DNA of 40,814 bases from Mycobacterium sp. (GCA_025965895.1 JAOPWC010000008.1:1-40814), one strand, 5' to 3'; positions 8,179-17,887 are shown, numbered from the stretch's first letter. The notes: generated by a model not told the origin, from the sequence alone. A program made the numbers and translations.

Positions 8179-8700
8179 TCGTTCCATCCCTTCAAAGTAG
8201 CTCGATTAACGAGCTCCCCTCGCGACCAACCGCTCGCGAGCACCCAAGCTGCTCGCTGCAGCGAACAGTCGCATACTGCGACGTACCCACACGGGGACTG
8301 GCTAAACACGGCGCCGTGATGCGGGAGTCCGAGCGCTATCGCGCCAAGGCCGGTATCGTCTCGTCAAATGTCTTCACCGCTGAGGCGGGACGCTCGAGGG
8401 GAGCAACTCAACCCGCTGTTCGCGCAGAGGTTTTCCCACATAATTCGCTGATGCAAGAAGAGCGGCCAACGAAATGGTCGCGTGGTGGGAGAGCACGAAA
8501 GGCATTCCGCGCGTGGTTTTCTCTGCACCGGCGCAGTTTCAGGTGCCGCTGGGGTGCACGACTGGAATGTCAGGGATATTGCGGATTGTCTCGCTGCCAT
8601 GCTCATGCCGTCGCTACTGACACGCGTTGCCTCAACTCGATGAGCTGCTCCCACAATCCAATTCGTCACGGGTGCTTTTTCGACGAGGGAGTGTCAGATC
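8179..8700. other. Intergenic, no recognised gene
   Basis: Opposed open frames (8316-8747 plus, 8364-8669 minus) exist, but neither shows a family motif or a convincing ribosome-binding site. Composition is less GC-rich than the neighbours, consistent with acquired or decayed DNA. Confidence 0.3.
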
Positions 8701-8707
8701 CGGCACA

Positions 8708-8737
8708 TTTGATGGATAATGCATATTATCCATCAAA
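8708..8737. repeat. Perfect 13-bp inverted repeat, TTTGATGGATAAT arms
   Basis: Arm TTTGATGGATAAT at 8708-8720, spacer GCAT, arm ATTATCCATCAAA at 8725-8737, with no mismatch. It is AT-rich in GC-rich surroundings. The same arm recurs at 28121-28133, ahead of an IS481-type transposase stub. It may be an operator or promoter element carried by that transposon family, or a solitary trace of a lost copy. Confidence 0.7.
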
Positions 8738-9131
8738 ACAGCGGTGATGCCAGCCTGCGGTAAGCGTAGCAGCCATAATCGTCACAGTGACGTAATCACC
8801 ACTGCCAGAGGCGTTTTGGCGGCCCAAAGCTTGGACTGCTGCACGGCTTTCGCTCGTCGGTTCCTCGTGGGTGGAATGGCTTTGGCGACACCTGCTTACC
8901 GCCACAGGCTATGCGCTCTTCTTCGCGACCCGACGTGGCGTCCTTATAGATTTCCGCGGCGCCACAGAGCTGGTTGACCATAATCTCAGTTTTTCGCTTT
9001 CGAATCGTCAATGAGAACACGGACACTCTCCGCTTCGAGCAGCACGGGTTCGAGCAGCTGTAGGCCCTAGCCCGGCCGGCGGAAAGCGCCCTGATCATTC
9101 GCGCAGCCTCTGACAGACATCAGTCGGAGCC
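8738..9131. other. Intergenic between palindrome and integrase fragment
   Basis: No recognisable gene. A minus frame (8796-9098) containing VNQLCGAAEIYKDATSGR looks less random than usual, but I cannot assign it. Confidence 0.25.
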
Positions 9132-9389
9132 CTACAACCCCAGCGCCGCGCTCGGGTTGTCCTTCCCAACATCGGCTTCACAGTTGTAGCGCTGCGCGAC
9201 CGCGATGCTGACGTGGCGCGTTTGGCGCATGATCCGGTCCAGCGGTACCCCGGCGGCGGCCTGGGTGGCGAACCCGGAGCGCAGGCTGTGACCGGCGTAC
9301 CGCGCCGGCGGGAACCGTTGCGGGTCGTCAGGCAGCGCCACCGCCTGTTTGACGATCAGCGCCACCGACTGCCCGGTGAGTCTGGCCAT
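9132..9389 (-). pseudogene. Tyrosine recombinase/integrase, C-terminal fragment
   Basis: The last 85 residues of a phage-type site-specific integrase. RYAGHSLRSGFATQAAAGV holds the HxxR catalytic pair, the second His/Trp box is RQTRHVSIAVAQRY, and that box ends in the nucleophilic Tyr, followed by the usual NPSAALGL terminus. The N-terminal DNA-binding domain and the first catalytic Arg are missing. Sequence upstream of 9389 changes abruptly into a plus-strand NmrA-like gene body, so the truncation looks like a recombination or deletion junction. The fragment cannot be active. Confidence 0.8.
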
Positions 9390-9390
9390 C

Positions 9391-9773
9391 CGCAGTTACG
9401 AGATAGCCATCGAAGAAGGGACCAAATTCTTCGTTAACGGAAACCTAGACTACGCTCTCAAGAAATCAGGATACGACTCGAGATTCCGCGCCGGCCATTA
9501 TGACGGCAAGGGTCGTATGGGCGAATGGATATTTCAGAATAAGCTGAATAGGGACAGGATGGGAGCGGCGGTCTTCACTTCAGGTCCGTACATCGAGTTG
9601 GCGATCTCGCCCCTGACGCCCATGACACCCGCCGTGGAAGACGGTGTTGTTGCTTGGCGAGTTCCGCTAGGCGAGGGTGCTGTGGCCCATGTGGCTCTTG
9701 AGGATTGCGGGTACGATGTCCGCTGGCTTTCGACCATCCGCAGCTTGCGAATGGCATGGAGTTAGGCCTCTGA
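9391..9773 (+). pseudogene. NmrA-like NAD(P)-binding protein, internal/C-terminal fragment
   Basis: The frame starting in IRSYEIAIEEGTKFFVNGN and continuing LDYALKKSGYDSRFRAGHYD, ISPLTPMTPAVEDG and VPLGEGAVAHVALEDCGYDV matches the middle part of NmrA/HSCARP-type proteins. The N-terminal Rossmann nucleotide motif is absent, cut at the junction with the integrase fragment. Near 9728 the frame shifts: the expected [14 protein letters not shown] follows in the next frame and stops at 9773. The gene is truncated at one end and frameshifted at the other. Lower GC than its neighbours suggests it was acquired. Confidence 0.6.
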
Positions 9774-9858
9774 CCGCTTTCCGCTCGGACGATCGAAGCA
9801 CCGGCCCAGGGACATCGCGCCGGGTTCCGACCACGCTATTTCACCGAGGGTGTGCACC

Positions 9859-10755
9859 ATGCGCGTATTCGTTACTGGCGCAACCTGTTTCATCGGTTCC
9901 GCCGTCGTCCGCGAACTCATCGATGCTGGACATCAGGTCGTCGGCCTTGCCCGCTCGGACAAGGCAGCCGCGTCGTTGATGGCCGCCGGGGCCGTGGCAC
10001 ACCGTGGCGCGCTCGATGACCTCGACGCCCTTCTCAGCGGCGCCGCTGCAGCCGATGGCGTCATTCATCTGGCCTACATGCACGACTTCGCGGACTACGC
10101 GGGCGCCGGCGTGACCGACCTGCGTGCCGTCGAGACGATCGGCGCCGCCCTCGACGGCTCCGACAAGCCCTTCGTGGTCACCTCCGGAACCTTGGTGGTG
10201 ACCCCAGGGCGACTGGCAACAGAAGAGGACCCGCCCGACCCGGGCTCGCCCGCAGCGCCCCGGATCGCGTCGGAGAACGCGGCGATCGCGCTGGCCGAGC
10301 GCGGGGTGCGAACATCGGTCGTCCGTCTGCCGCCGTCGGTGCACGGCCCGGGCGATCACGGCTTCATCCCGAGCCTGATCGGCCTTGCTCGCGACACGGG
10401 CGTCTCGGCGGTGGTGGGAGACGGCGCCAACCGCTGGCCGGCCGTGCATCTCCTCGATGCGGCACACCTGTTCCGGTTGGCTCTGGAAGCCGCGCCCGCC
10501 GGCTCACGGCTGCACGGTGTCGACGATGAAGGTGTTCCTTTCCGTGACATCGCCGGCGTCATCGGTCGCCATTTGAACGTGCCGCTGGTCAGCATTTCCC
10601 GTGCAGAGGCGGATGCCCATTTCGGCTGGCTTTCCGCCATGGCGCAGACCGACAATCCGACGTCGAGCGCACTGACCCAGGAACTCCTGGGATGGCGCCC
10701 AGTGCACCCTGGGCTCATCGAGGACCTCGAAGAAGGCCCCTACTTCAACGACTAG
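9859..10755 (+). CDS. NAD-dependent epimerase/dehydratase family (extended/atypical SDR)
   Basis: A 298-residue Rossmann-fold oxidoreductase. The start is the ATG at 9859, with GAGGG about 9 bases upstream. The nucleotide motif is TGATCFIG (residues 6-13): Cys10 stands where the canonical TGATGFIG has its middle Gly, which may weaken cofactor binding. In place of YxxxK the usual atypical motif [17 protein letters not shown] is present, followed by [17 protein letters not shown] and the end [16 protein letters not shown]. These match the SDR-a subfamily common in actinobacteria. Substrate is unknown. It is the only intact gene in a 4-kb region of debris and has no operon partner. Confidence 0.85.
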   Translation: MRVFVTGATCFIGSAVVRELIDAGHQVVGLARSDKAAASLMAAGAVAHRGALDDLDALLSGAAAADGVIHLAYMHDFADYAGAGVTDLRAVETIGAALDGSDKPFVVTSGTLVVTPGRLATEEDPPDPGSPAAPRIASENAAIALAERGVRTSVVRLPPSVHGPGDHGFIPSLIGLARDTGVSAVVGDGANRWPAVHLLDAAHLFRLALEAAPAGSRLHGVDDEGVPFRDIAGVIGRHLNVPLVSISRAEADAHFGWLSAMAQTDNPTSSALTQELLGWRPVHPGLIEDLEEGPYFND

Positions 10756-10920
10756 ACGAATGAATCCGATGCCCGACAGTCGCCAGTATGACGACGGCTG
10801 GCGATGATCCGCTTGTGACGACAGATCCATCCGCCCGGTCGGGTCGTGGCCATCCTCGACGCGGTAGGCGCCGGATGCGCCGGTGTCGAGCCAGCCATCG
10901 CAGCGCGTACGTACACCAGT

Positions 10921-11452
10921 TCACCTTGGTGAGTGCAGGGTCAGTGGCGTAGGAGTCGCGGTCGGCCTGAGTCCCTGCACCAGATCCGTACCGCGTGCCG
11001 TCAGATTGGCCGCGGCGATTCCGTCGGCCAGCGCGTGTTGCATCTTGCCCAGCACAGCGGTGCGGCCGCCGGCCAGACCGTCGATGAAATACATCTCCCA
11101 CAGCGGTCTCCTGCGGTGCAGCGGTCTACCGGCGACTTCGCCTACCGCGGCGTCGAGTTCGCGACGCCCGCCCGGGCCCGCAACCCGGTATGGCCGGATG
11201 TGGTAGCCGAGGTCGACATCGCGGTTCTCCCGGCATCGGATGGTGGGACTTGAACGCGATGTAAGCCAGCTCATAGTGGAATGGGTCGAGGTTGTACAGC
11301 CTGCCCGCGATGACGCTGCGGAACTCATCGATCCCGAAGGGGTGGCCGAGATCGTCCAGTTCGATGACCGCCAGCTTGAACGTGTGCATGTGACACGGCC
11401 GGCGTCTCGCCGTACAGCAGCACAGCGTCCCAGCCACTAAGCCTCTTCAATC
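10921..11452 (-). pseudogene. WS/DGAT wax ester synthase/acyltransferase, truncated and frameshifted
   Basis: Reading leftward from a TTG near 11452: LKRLSGWDAVLLYGETPA in one frame, then HMHTFKLAVIELDDLG with IAGRLYNLDPFHYELAYIAF in a second, then ENRDVDLGYHIRPYRVAGPG, RPLWEMYFIDGLAGG and the active-site region KMQHALADG in a third. WS/DGAT enzymes carry HHxxxDG there; the first His is Gln here. At least two frameshifts are visible, and only about 170 of the normal 450-480 residues remain. Ancestrally it would have acylated diacylglycerol or long-chain alcohols for storage lipid. Confidence 0.8.
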
Positions 11453-11475
11453 GGTCCGCCGCCCTATGAAGGCTT

Positions 11476-11799
11476 CTACACAACTGCTTTCGCTGTCGGC
11501 GTGTGGTTTCGGTGAATTTGGTTGAGGGTCAAGCCAATCGCAGTGGCCATCGAACCGGTGCGGGCGCCGTCGGTCATGTCGAAGCCGTGTCCGGCGCCGG
11601 GCAGTTCCATATAGCTGACCGCCGAGTGCAATATCGACTGCAGCGCGAAGCCGCTGTAGATCTTGTCCGACAACAGATCAGGGCCCCAGAGCCCCGACAG
11701 TGTGTCGATGAATTGCTTGAGCTGGGCGGCGACATTGCCAAAGCGCGTTGGCGTGCCGAGGATGGCGGTTTTCTCATCTAACTTGGCGACCTACGGGTT
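11476..11799 (-). pseudogene. Chimera: WrbA/flavodoxin-fold fragment joined to alpha/beta-hydrolase C-terminus
   Basis: One continuous frame has two origins. The first half, AILGTPTRFGNVAAQLKQFI followed by DTLSGLWGPDLLSDKIYSGF, is the FMN-loop region of WrbA-type NAD(P)H:quinone oxidoreductases. The second half, SYMELPGAGHGFDMTDGART followed by ATAIGLTLNQIHRN, is the C-terminal strand and His box (GAGHGFD) of an alpha/beta hydrolase. They join in frame at about 11640. No start codon precedes the flavodoxin part before an upstream stop near 11800. This is deletion-created fusion debris unless an internal ATG (11673) is used. Confidence 0.55.
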
Positions 11800-11829
11800 T
11801 CGACCTGCGTCTCAATTAATTTGGCAAGT

Positions 11830-12120
11830 GGCGGATCGGTCATGGCAAAACAGGTCGGTCGCTCGCAACCTCACTGTTGCGTTCTCCTCGGCACGGAAAG
11901 GCGCACCGTCTCCAGCCAGCTGTGGGCCGGGAGTCGCCCCGATATCGGCCAGATCGATCAACACGCTGGTTCATGGATCTTGGTCTTGCGGGAACTGGAA
12001 AGTGGGCGAACGCTTTTCCCGCAGCGCCGCAGCCACTCTTGGACTTCGGCTCCGGCGAACCCCAGAAATTCGAGCGCCCGTCCGCGTGTCGCAGTGCGGC
12101 ATAGCGGTCCGCGGCCATGA
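11830..12120 (-). pseudogene. Unassigned coding debris
   Basis: The minus frames show fragments such as ALEFLGFAGAEVQEWLRRCG, with the look of the C-terminal helix of a methyltransferase or ArsR-methyltransferase protein, and LIDLADIGATPGPQLAGDGA in another frame. Stops interrupt both. I cannot name the parent gene with confidence. Confidence 0.25.
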
Positions 12121-12138
12121 GTTTAGGGTGTGCTTTTG

Positions 12139-12477
12139 ACCGGCATCGATGAACAGAAACAGCGATGGTTGCCGGAACTTGCCTCGGTTCGCACCCCGGG
12201 ATGCTTCGTCCTCACCGAACCCGGTAGCGGATCGGACGCAGGTCCGTTGCGTAACATGGCTATCCGCGCTGCGACCATTGGGTGCTGTCTGGCAAGAAGC
12301 TGTATATCACGAACGGCACATGGGCAAGGTTGTGTTGATCTTTACCCGATTGTCCCCGCTCGCAACTGGGCGCTGCTGGTGCCGGTCACCGCAGCCGGAT
12401 TGGTGGTTGCGGCTGTTGCTGGCTTCAGCGTGGCCGGCTGGTCGATGGCAAGCGTCCGCACCGGACGGAATGGCTAA
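12139..12477 (+). pseudogene. Acyl-CoA dehydrogenase fragment fused to a membrane-protein tail
   Basis: The plus frame reads DEQKQRWLPELASVRTPG and CFVLTEPGSGSDAG, the FAD/substrate signature of acyl-CoA dehydrogenases. The next motif, DHWVLSGKKLYITNGTWA, appears in another frame, so at least one frameshift lies near 12265. From about 12360 the first frame continues with a hydrophobic stretch (LVPVTAAGLVVAAVAGF) that looks like the last transmembrane helix of an unrelated protein, ending at 12477. Both ends of the dehydrogenase are missing. Confidence 0.6.
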
Positions 12478-12523
12478 GGGAGCTCCACCCACCCCTTCCC
12501 ATTCTCAATGTATAGCGCACTGG

Positions 12524-12542
12524 GGGGCTTGCGGCAAGACCC
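12524..12542. promoter_or_regulatory. Rifamycin-associated element (RAE)-like inverted repeat
   Basis: GGGGCTTGCGGCAAGACCC is a 19-bp imperfect palindrome, arms GGGGCTTGC and GCAAGACCC around a central G, matching at 8 of 9 positions. From memory this agrees with the RAE motif described upstream of rifamycin-inactivating genes in actinomycetes. It lies 127 bases upstream of a Rox-type rifampicin monooxygenase, which supports the call. A TATAGC at 12511-12516 just upstream could be a -10 hexamer. Confidence 0.7.
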
Positions 12543-12665
12543 GGGTCGTGCCGCAGAATCTGCGGGCCGAAGCCAGAACCTGCGGATATCAAGGATTCTC
12601 GCGGGTGTGCGCCGCCGAACCTGTGCGGAGCAGCTGGCCGAAATGCAACCTCAGGGAATGGGTGA

Positions 12666-14099
<1,434 letters not shown>

Positions 14100-14154
14100 G
14101 GGCGATCTCGGAAGCTGCACACTTCCACCATCCCTCAGAGAAAGGGAAACAACC

Positions 14155-14262
14155 GTGAGAAAGCTGATCGTGTCCTGCAACGTCACCGTCGACGACTCCA
14201 TATTTCCCCGGATTCGGGGTCGCGATGTCAACTTGAAGTGGCCCCGGCCGAGAGCGTGGTGA
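14155..14262 (+). pseudogene. DHFR/RibD-like reductase, N-terminal stub
   Basis: A GTG at 14155 with GAGAAAGGG upstream begins RKLIVSCNVTVDDS, the usual first strand of actinobacterial dihydrofolate-reductase-family (RibD C-terminal domain) proteins. After about 17 residues the sequence changes to unrelated FPRIRGRDVNLKWPRPR and stops at 14262. A full protein has about 190 residues. It begins 55 bases after rox and was probably once co-transcribed. Confidence 0.55.
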
Positions 14263-14396
14263 TCAGTACGTCGCGGCGGGCGGTAGGGGTTGCAAACGAG
14301 GTGTGAGAGCTGCGGCATGGCCAATGCCACCATCATCGAGCGCCGGCAGTTCTCCCGCGGCGCGTCCGTGCGTGGTTTCAGTGCCGGCGCAAAGGG

Positions 14397-14828
14397 TTAG
14401 GCCTTCTGCAGCTCGAAGAGCGGAATGATCCGGCTGGTCTTCGCCTGGTAATCGGCGAAACCCGGTGCTGCGGCAGTGATCTTGGGGAAAATCTCGTCGC
14501 GCTCCGCCGGCGGCAACTCGCGGGCGATGGCGTGGTAGTCCGTCGTTCCCACTTCGACGTGCGCCCGCGGGTTGGCCCGCAGATTGTGCACCCACGCCGG
14601 ATCGATGTCGGCGCCGGCATAGGAGCCGATGACGAGCATCTTGCCGTCGATGCGTAGATAGGCCAGTGGGGCCAGCCGCTGCGCGCCGGACTTGGCGCCG
14701 GTAGTGGTGAGCAGCAGCAGGTTGGCGCCCTCGAATTGCCCGCCGACCTCGCCGCTGTTAGCGCGGAACTCGTCGACGATGCTCGCGTTGAACGCCTTCA
14801 TCGCGTTTGCATTAGGTACTTCGGTCAT
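14397..14828 (-). CDS. F420H2-dependent nitroreductase-family protein (Ddn-like)
   Basis: A 143-residue member of the deazaflavin (F420)-dependent oxidoreductase family, single split-beta-barrel fold. Diagnostic segments: FEGANLLLLTTTGAKSGAQR (F420 phosphate site, TTGxKSGxxR), LAPLAYLRIDGKMLVIGSYA, PAWVHNLRANPRAHVEVG, and the end SRIIPLFELQKA. Ddn itself activates nitroimidazole prodrugs; most paralogues reduce quinones or unsaturated ketones. The ATG at 14828 gives the normal length; the ribosome-binding site (GCTGGACGA) is weak. The gene precedes no obvious operon partner and looks intact. Natural substrate is unknown. Confidence 0.9.
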   Translation of the reverse strand: MTEVPNANAMKAFNASIVDEFRANSGEVGGQFEGANLLLLTTTGAKSGAQRLAPLAYLRIDGKMLVIGSYAGADIDPAWVHNLRANPRAHVEVGTTDYHAIARELPPAERDEIFPKITAAAPGFADYQAKTSRIIPLFELQKA

Positions 14829-14858
14829 TCGTCCAGCATGCCATCAAATTTCCGGTGT

Positions 14859-15287
14859 CTAAGCCGACAGGACGGCCTGGGTCTGGGTGACCTGGGCGAC
14901 CAACTTGCCACGGTCGTCGGTGAGGTCGGTCTGGGCGACGATCGTGGTGCGGCCGACGTGCAGCGGCTCGCAGGTCGCGGCGACGACACCGCCGCGCACG
15001 GCGCGGAAGAAGTTCGTCTTCGACTCGATGGTCGCGGTGCCCGCGTCGGGTGGCAGGTTGACCGCCGCGCACAGTGCGCCGACGGTGTCGGCGAACGCCA
15101 TCAACGCGCCGCCGTGCACGATGCCACCGGTGGTGCACCGTTCTTCGGCCCACTTCATCGAGGCGGTCACCCGTTCCTGGGTGACCTCGTCGACCTCGAT
15201 GCCGAGGGTGGCGGCGAACGGGATGGCGGCGGCCAGTTCAGCGTTGTCCATCTGGGCAGCTTGACCGACCACGGCGGCCACGTCCAT
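14859..15287 (-). CDS. PaaI-family hotdog-fold thioesterase
   Basis: A 142-residue hotdog thioesterase that would hydrolyse acyl- or aryl-CoA. The signature is TTGGIVHGGALMAFADTVGA: HGG at 58-60, with Asp67 in the helix position used for catalysis in PaaI enzymes. The following strands (TATIESKTNFFRAVRGG, VVAATCEPLHVGRTT) are typical. The ATG at 15287 overlaps the stop of the upstream, now broken, F420 oxidoreductase gene (TAATG), which indicates ancestral translational coupling; an ATG at 15251 is an alternative start. With the upstream gene frameshifted, expression by coupling may be reduced. The protein itself looks intact. Confidence 0.9.
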   Translation of the reverse strand: MDVAAVVGQAAQMDNAELAAAIPFAATLGIEVDEVTQERVTASMKWAEERCTTGGIVHGGALMAFADTVGALCAAVNLPPDAGTATIESKTNFFRAVRGGVVAATCEPLHVGRTTIVAQTDLTDDRGKLVAQVTQTQAVLSA

Positions 15288-16198
15288 TACTTGGCGGGTA
15301 ATGACCGCAGGGCCGGCAGCAGACGCTCGGCGACCATGTCGGGTGCGCCCCCAGCGAACCGATGCGCAGGATCAGGTATCTCGCGCCGGCGTCGACATAT
15401 CGGCCCAGGCACTCGTCCACCGAGCCGCCGCAATAGCCCTGATGCTGCTCATCACGCCCAGCGGCTGGCGCTAATACGCGCGCGTACACCTCGAGTTCCT
15501 CGCCCGGCTGCGGTTGTCGTCGATATTGAGCGTGGTGTAGAAGCGCGGGAGCGATCTCGCGGGTGGCGCTTTCGCGGATCCGGTCCCAGGCGCGGCCATA
15601 GGCGTCGGCGTCCGGGAGATACGGCAACCAAGCGCCGTAGGACTCGGCCACCCGCGCCACGACTCTCGGCGTGTCGCCGCCCGCCAGCCACACCTGCGGA
15701 GCGCCCTGGCGGACCACAAAAAGTGTGTCGGCCGTATCGTCGACATGCCACAACGTTCCGCTGAACTGCCCCTGGCCCGTCCACGCCTGTCACCACAGGC
15801 TCACCGTTTCGTCCAGCCGGGCGCCACGGCCGGCGAACGGTATGCCCACAGCGTCGAATTCGCGGCGGCTCTCCGGCAGCGGTGCGCCCGCGCCGAGCCC
15901 GAGGATGAGGCGGCCCCCGGACAGTTGGTCGACCGTCGCCGCCTGCGCGGCCGGCAGCAGCGGGTGCGATCAAGGCCGCCGTTCCCAACGTCACGCGGTT
16001 GCGGCGACAGCCGACAGGATCGACAGGGCCTCCGCGCGGGCACGGGCCAGTAGCGAGTCGCCGACCCACACCCGAGTCGAAGCCGGCGGCTTCGGTGGCC
16101 CTCCCGAACTCGACGAGTCCTGGGGCGTCGTGCTTTCCGGTCATCGCCGTCTCGCGGCTGGGCAGCATCAGTCCGACCTGCAGGGTCACAGTCGCCAA
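15287..16198 (-). pseudogene. LLM-class (luciferase-like, F420-dependent) oxidoreductase, multiply frameshifted
   Basis: A TTG start at 16198 opens TVTLQVGLMLPSRETAMTG and VEFGRATEAAGFDS in frame one, then loses frame (VTLGTAALIAP returns further on). The middle appears in a second frame: LWHVDDTADTLFVVRQGAPQ, VWLAGGDTPRVVARVAESYG, AWLPYLPDADAYGRAWDRIR. The YTTLNIDDNRSRARNS segment is in a third frame, and GARYLILRIGSLGAHP followed by the true end LPALRSLPAK requires another shift. At least four frame changes over about 300 codons show a dead gene. It was coupled to the thioesterase through TAATG. These enzymes use F420 for hydride transfer to alcohols or ketones. Confidence 0.8.
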
Positions 16199-16431
16199 TG
16201 GTCACTGGCGACGGCGACGCTGTCGATTACCTTGCCGGTAAGGGCGGACGGCTCGTGGACCGTAGAGTTGACGACGTAGCTGCACCCACACGCGAACAGC
16301 GCGTCGGCCGACTGCTGCGGGACTGCCGGCAGCGACACCGGCTCAGTCAGCTGGAACTGGCGCTAACGGCCAGCACGTCCGCGCGGCACATCATCGACAC
16401 GTGCAGTTGCCCCGGATTCCGGCACAGGTGA
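16198..16431 (+). pseudogene. XRE-family HTH regulator, N-terminal fragment
   Basis: The plus frame contains QRVGRLLRDCRQRHRLSQLE and LALTASTSARHI, the helix-turn-helix of MmyB-type XRE regulators, whose normal continuation is SFIETGRSRPSR. Here it changes after ARHI, near 16390, into sequence complementary to the end of a minus-strand zinc-ribbon gene. Only the DNA-binding N-terminus remains of a protein that is usually about 270 residues. Divergent placement from the F420 oxidoreductase relic suggests it once regulated that gene; this is inference. Confidence 0.6.
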
Positions 16432-16678
16432 CCCAGACCGGTCGGGGATCGGCCCGGTTCAGGCGGCCCGGGAGGACGCCGTCGTGTCCGCAGTCCGGAC
16501 AAATGCCGTGGGTGCGCATCGCGGTGTAGAAGCAGCTGTTGCAGAGGTGGTCGCCGGGCCAGTAGATGCGGAGCCGGTTGGCCATGCGGGTTCTGCCGTG
16601 TCGGCAGCGCGCCGCCACAGCGCAACCCGTCCAACCCGGTCCGGGACTCCACATCCGCAGCTCACCAACCGTGTTCAC
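16391..16678 (-). pseudogene. Zinc-ribbon protein fragment (integrase-associated type)
   Basis: The minus frame contains YWPGDHLCNSCFYTAM, GICPDCGHDGVLPG and VTCAGIRGNCTCR, three CxxC-type zinc knuckles. Runs of such ribbons open certain mycobacterial site-specific recombinase-like proteins. Upstream residues are degenerate: a Cys-rich ribbon is only recognisable in a shifted frame near 16650. The downstream end meets the XRE fragment at about 16390. The fragment is therefore broken on both sides. Confidence 0.45.
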
Positions 16679-16864
16679 GACCGGTCAGCCGGACCGCCAG
16701 CGGCGAAGGGGAGACCGATCCGGATTCATCTGATGGATACGGCGGGGGCTTACCGGTAACCCGTCGTATTCGGTTCCGTCGTATTGTCGTTAGCTCGGTG
16801 GCGTATTTCCTACCCGGAGCGACGCCGCGCCGTGGGGACGGCGGTTGCCATGGTGGGCTCCTGG

Positions 16865-17887
16865 CTATTGGTCTGCAATCTTGACGAGCTGCTTGCCGAG
16901 GTTCTCTCCGGTGAAGAGGCGCCTCAGGGCGTCCGGGGCATTCTCGAGACCCTCGACCACATCGATCTGGTTCTTGATCTTTCCCTCGCCAGCCCAGCCG
17001 GCGAGTTCACCGATCGCCTCCATCGCCCGATCGAGGTAATCGAAGACCAAGAAGCCGCGCATAGTGCCGCGTTGGAGGATGAGGCTGAAATGGTTCCTGA
17101 TCGCTGCCCGTTGGTCGAATCCGCTGTAGCCGGAGACGGCCCCACAGAGGACGATCCGCCCGCCGACCGCGAGATTGGCGAGCGCCGCGTCGAGCACCTC
17201 GCCGCCGACGTTGTCGAAGAAAACGTCGATTCCGTCCGGGCACGCCTCGCCAAGAAGGGTAGCGAGATCCTCGGTCTTGTAGTCGATCGCGTCGTCGGCA
17301 TCCAGCTCCTCCCGCACCCACCGGCACTTGCGGGCCCCGCCCGCGATGCCCACGACACGACAGCCCTTGAGCTTGGCGATCTGGCACACGATCGATCCGA
17401 CTGCCCCCGCCGCGGCGGACACGACCACCGTCTCGCCGGCGTTGGGCTCTCCCACATCGAGCAGGCCGGAGTAGGCGGTGAGCCCGGTGACCCCGAAGAG
17501 TGACAGCGCGGTCGGCGGGTCGACTCCGGGCGGGATCTTGAGCGGCGGGAGGAGGCCACCGAAGGCCGACCCGTCACTGACCGCATAGTCCTGCCAACCA
17601 AAGACGCCCGAGACCAGCTCGCCCACCTCGAAGTCGGGGTTCTTCGACTGGACCACCACACCGGCCGAAGCGGCGGCCATCACCTCGCCGAGCGAGAGCG
17701 CTGGGATGTAGGTGTCGATTTCCATCCACGTCCGCTGCGCTGGGTCGCAGGAGAGCCATCGGTTTCGAACCAAAAACTCACCTTCGCCGATCGACGGCAC
17801 CGGCTCTTCCCGCCACTCGAAGTGTTCCTGACCGACGATTCCCGTCGGGCGCTTGGCGAGCAACCATCTGCGGTTCTTCTCGGTCAT
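16865..17887 (-). CDS. NADP-dependent oxidoreductase (MDR superfamily, PTGR/CurA-like)
   Basis: A 340-residue zinc-independent medium-chain reductase that reduces alpha,beta-unsaturated ketones or aldehydes with NADPH. The N-terminus (RRWLLAKRPTGIVGQEHFEW, RNRWLSCDPAQRTWM) is typical of the leukotriene-B4 12-hydroxydehydrogenase/curcumin-reductase branch. The cofactor motif SAAAGAVGS is at 157-165, and DDAIDYKTEDL and DVFFDNVGGEVLD follow. Catalytic-zinc cysteines are absent, as expected for this branch. The start is the ATG at 17887 and the length is standard. It is flanked by debris on both sides and appears monocistronic. No lesion is seen. The physiological substrate is unknown. Confidence 0.92.
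   Translation of the reverse strand: MTEKNRRWLLAKRPTGIVGQEHFEWREEPVPSIGEGEFLVRNRWLSCDPAQRTWMEIDTYIPALSLGEVMAAASAGVVVQSKNPDFEVGELVSGVFGWQDYAVSDGSAFGGLLPPLKIPPGVDPPTALSLFGVTGLTAYSGLLDVGEPNAGETVVVSAAAGAVGSIVCQIAKLKGCRVVGIAGGARKCRWVREELDADDAIDYKTEDLATLLGEACPDGIDVFFDNVGGEVLDAALANLAVGGRIVLCGAVSGYSGFDQRAAIRNHFSLILQRGTMRGFLVFDYLDRAMEAIGELAGWAGEGKIKNQIDVVEGLENAPDALRRLFTGENLGKQLVKIADQ

Noticed and set aside
10745..11101. 118-codon minus-strand frame as a gene
   Set aside because: It is one of the shifted frames over the WS/DGAT relic and its downstream debris, not an independent gene.
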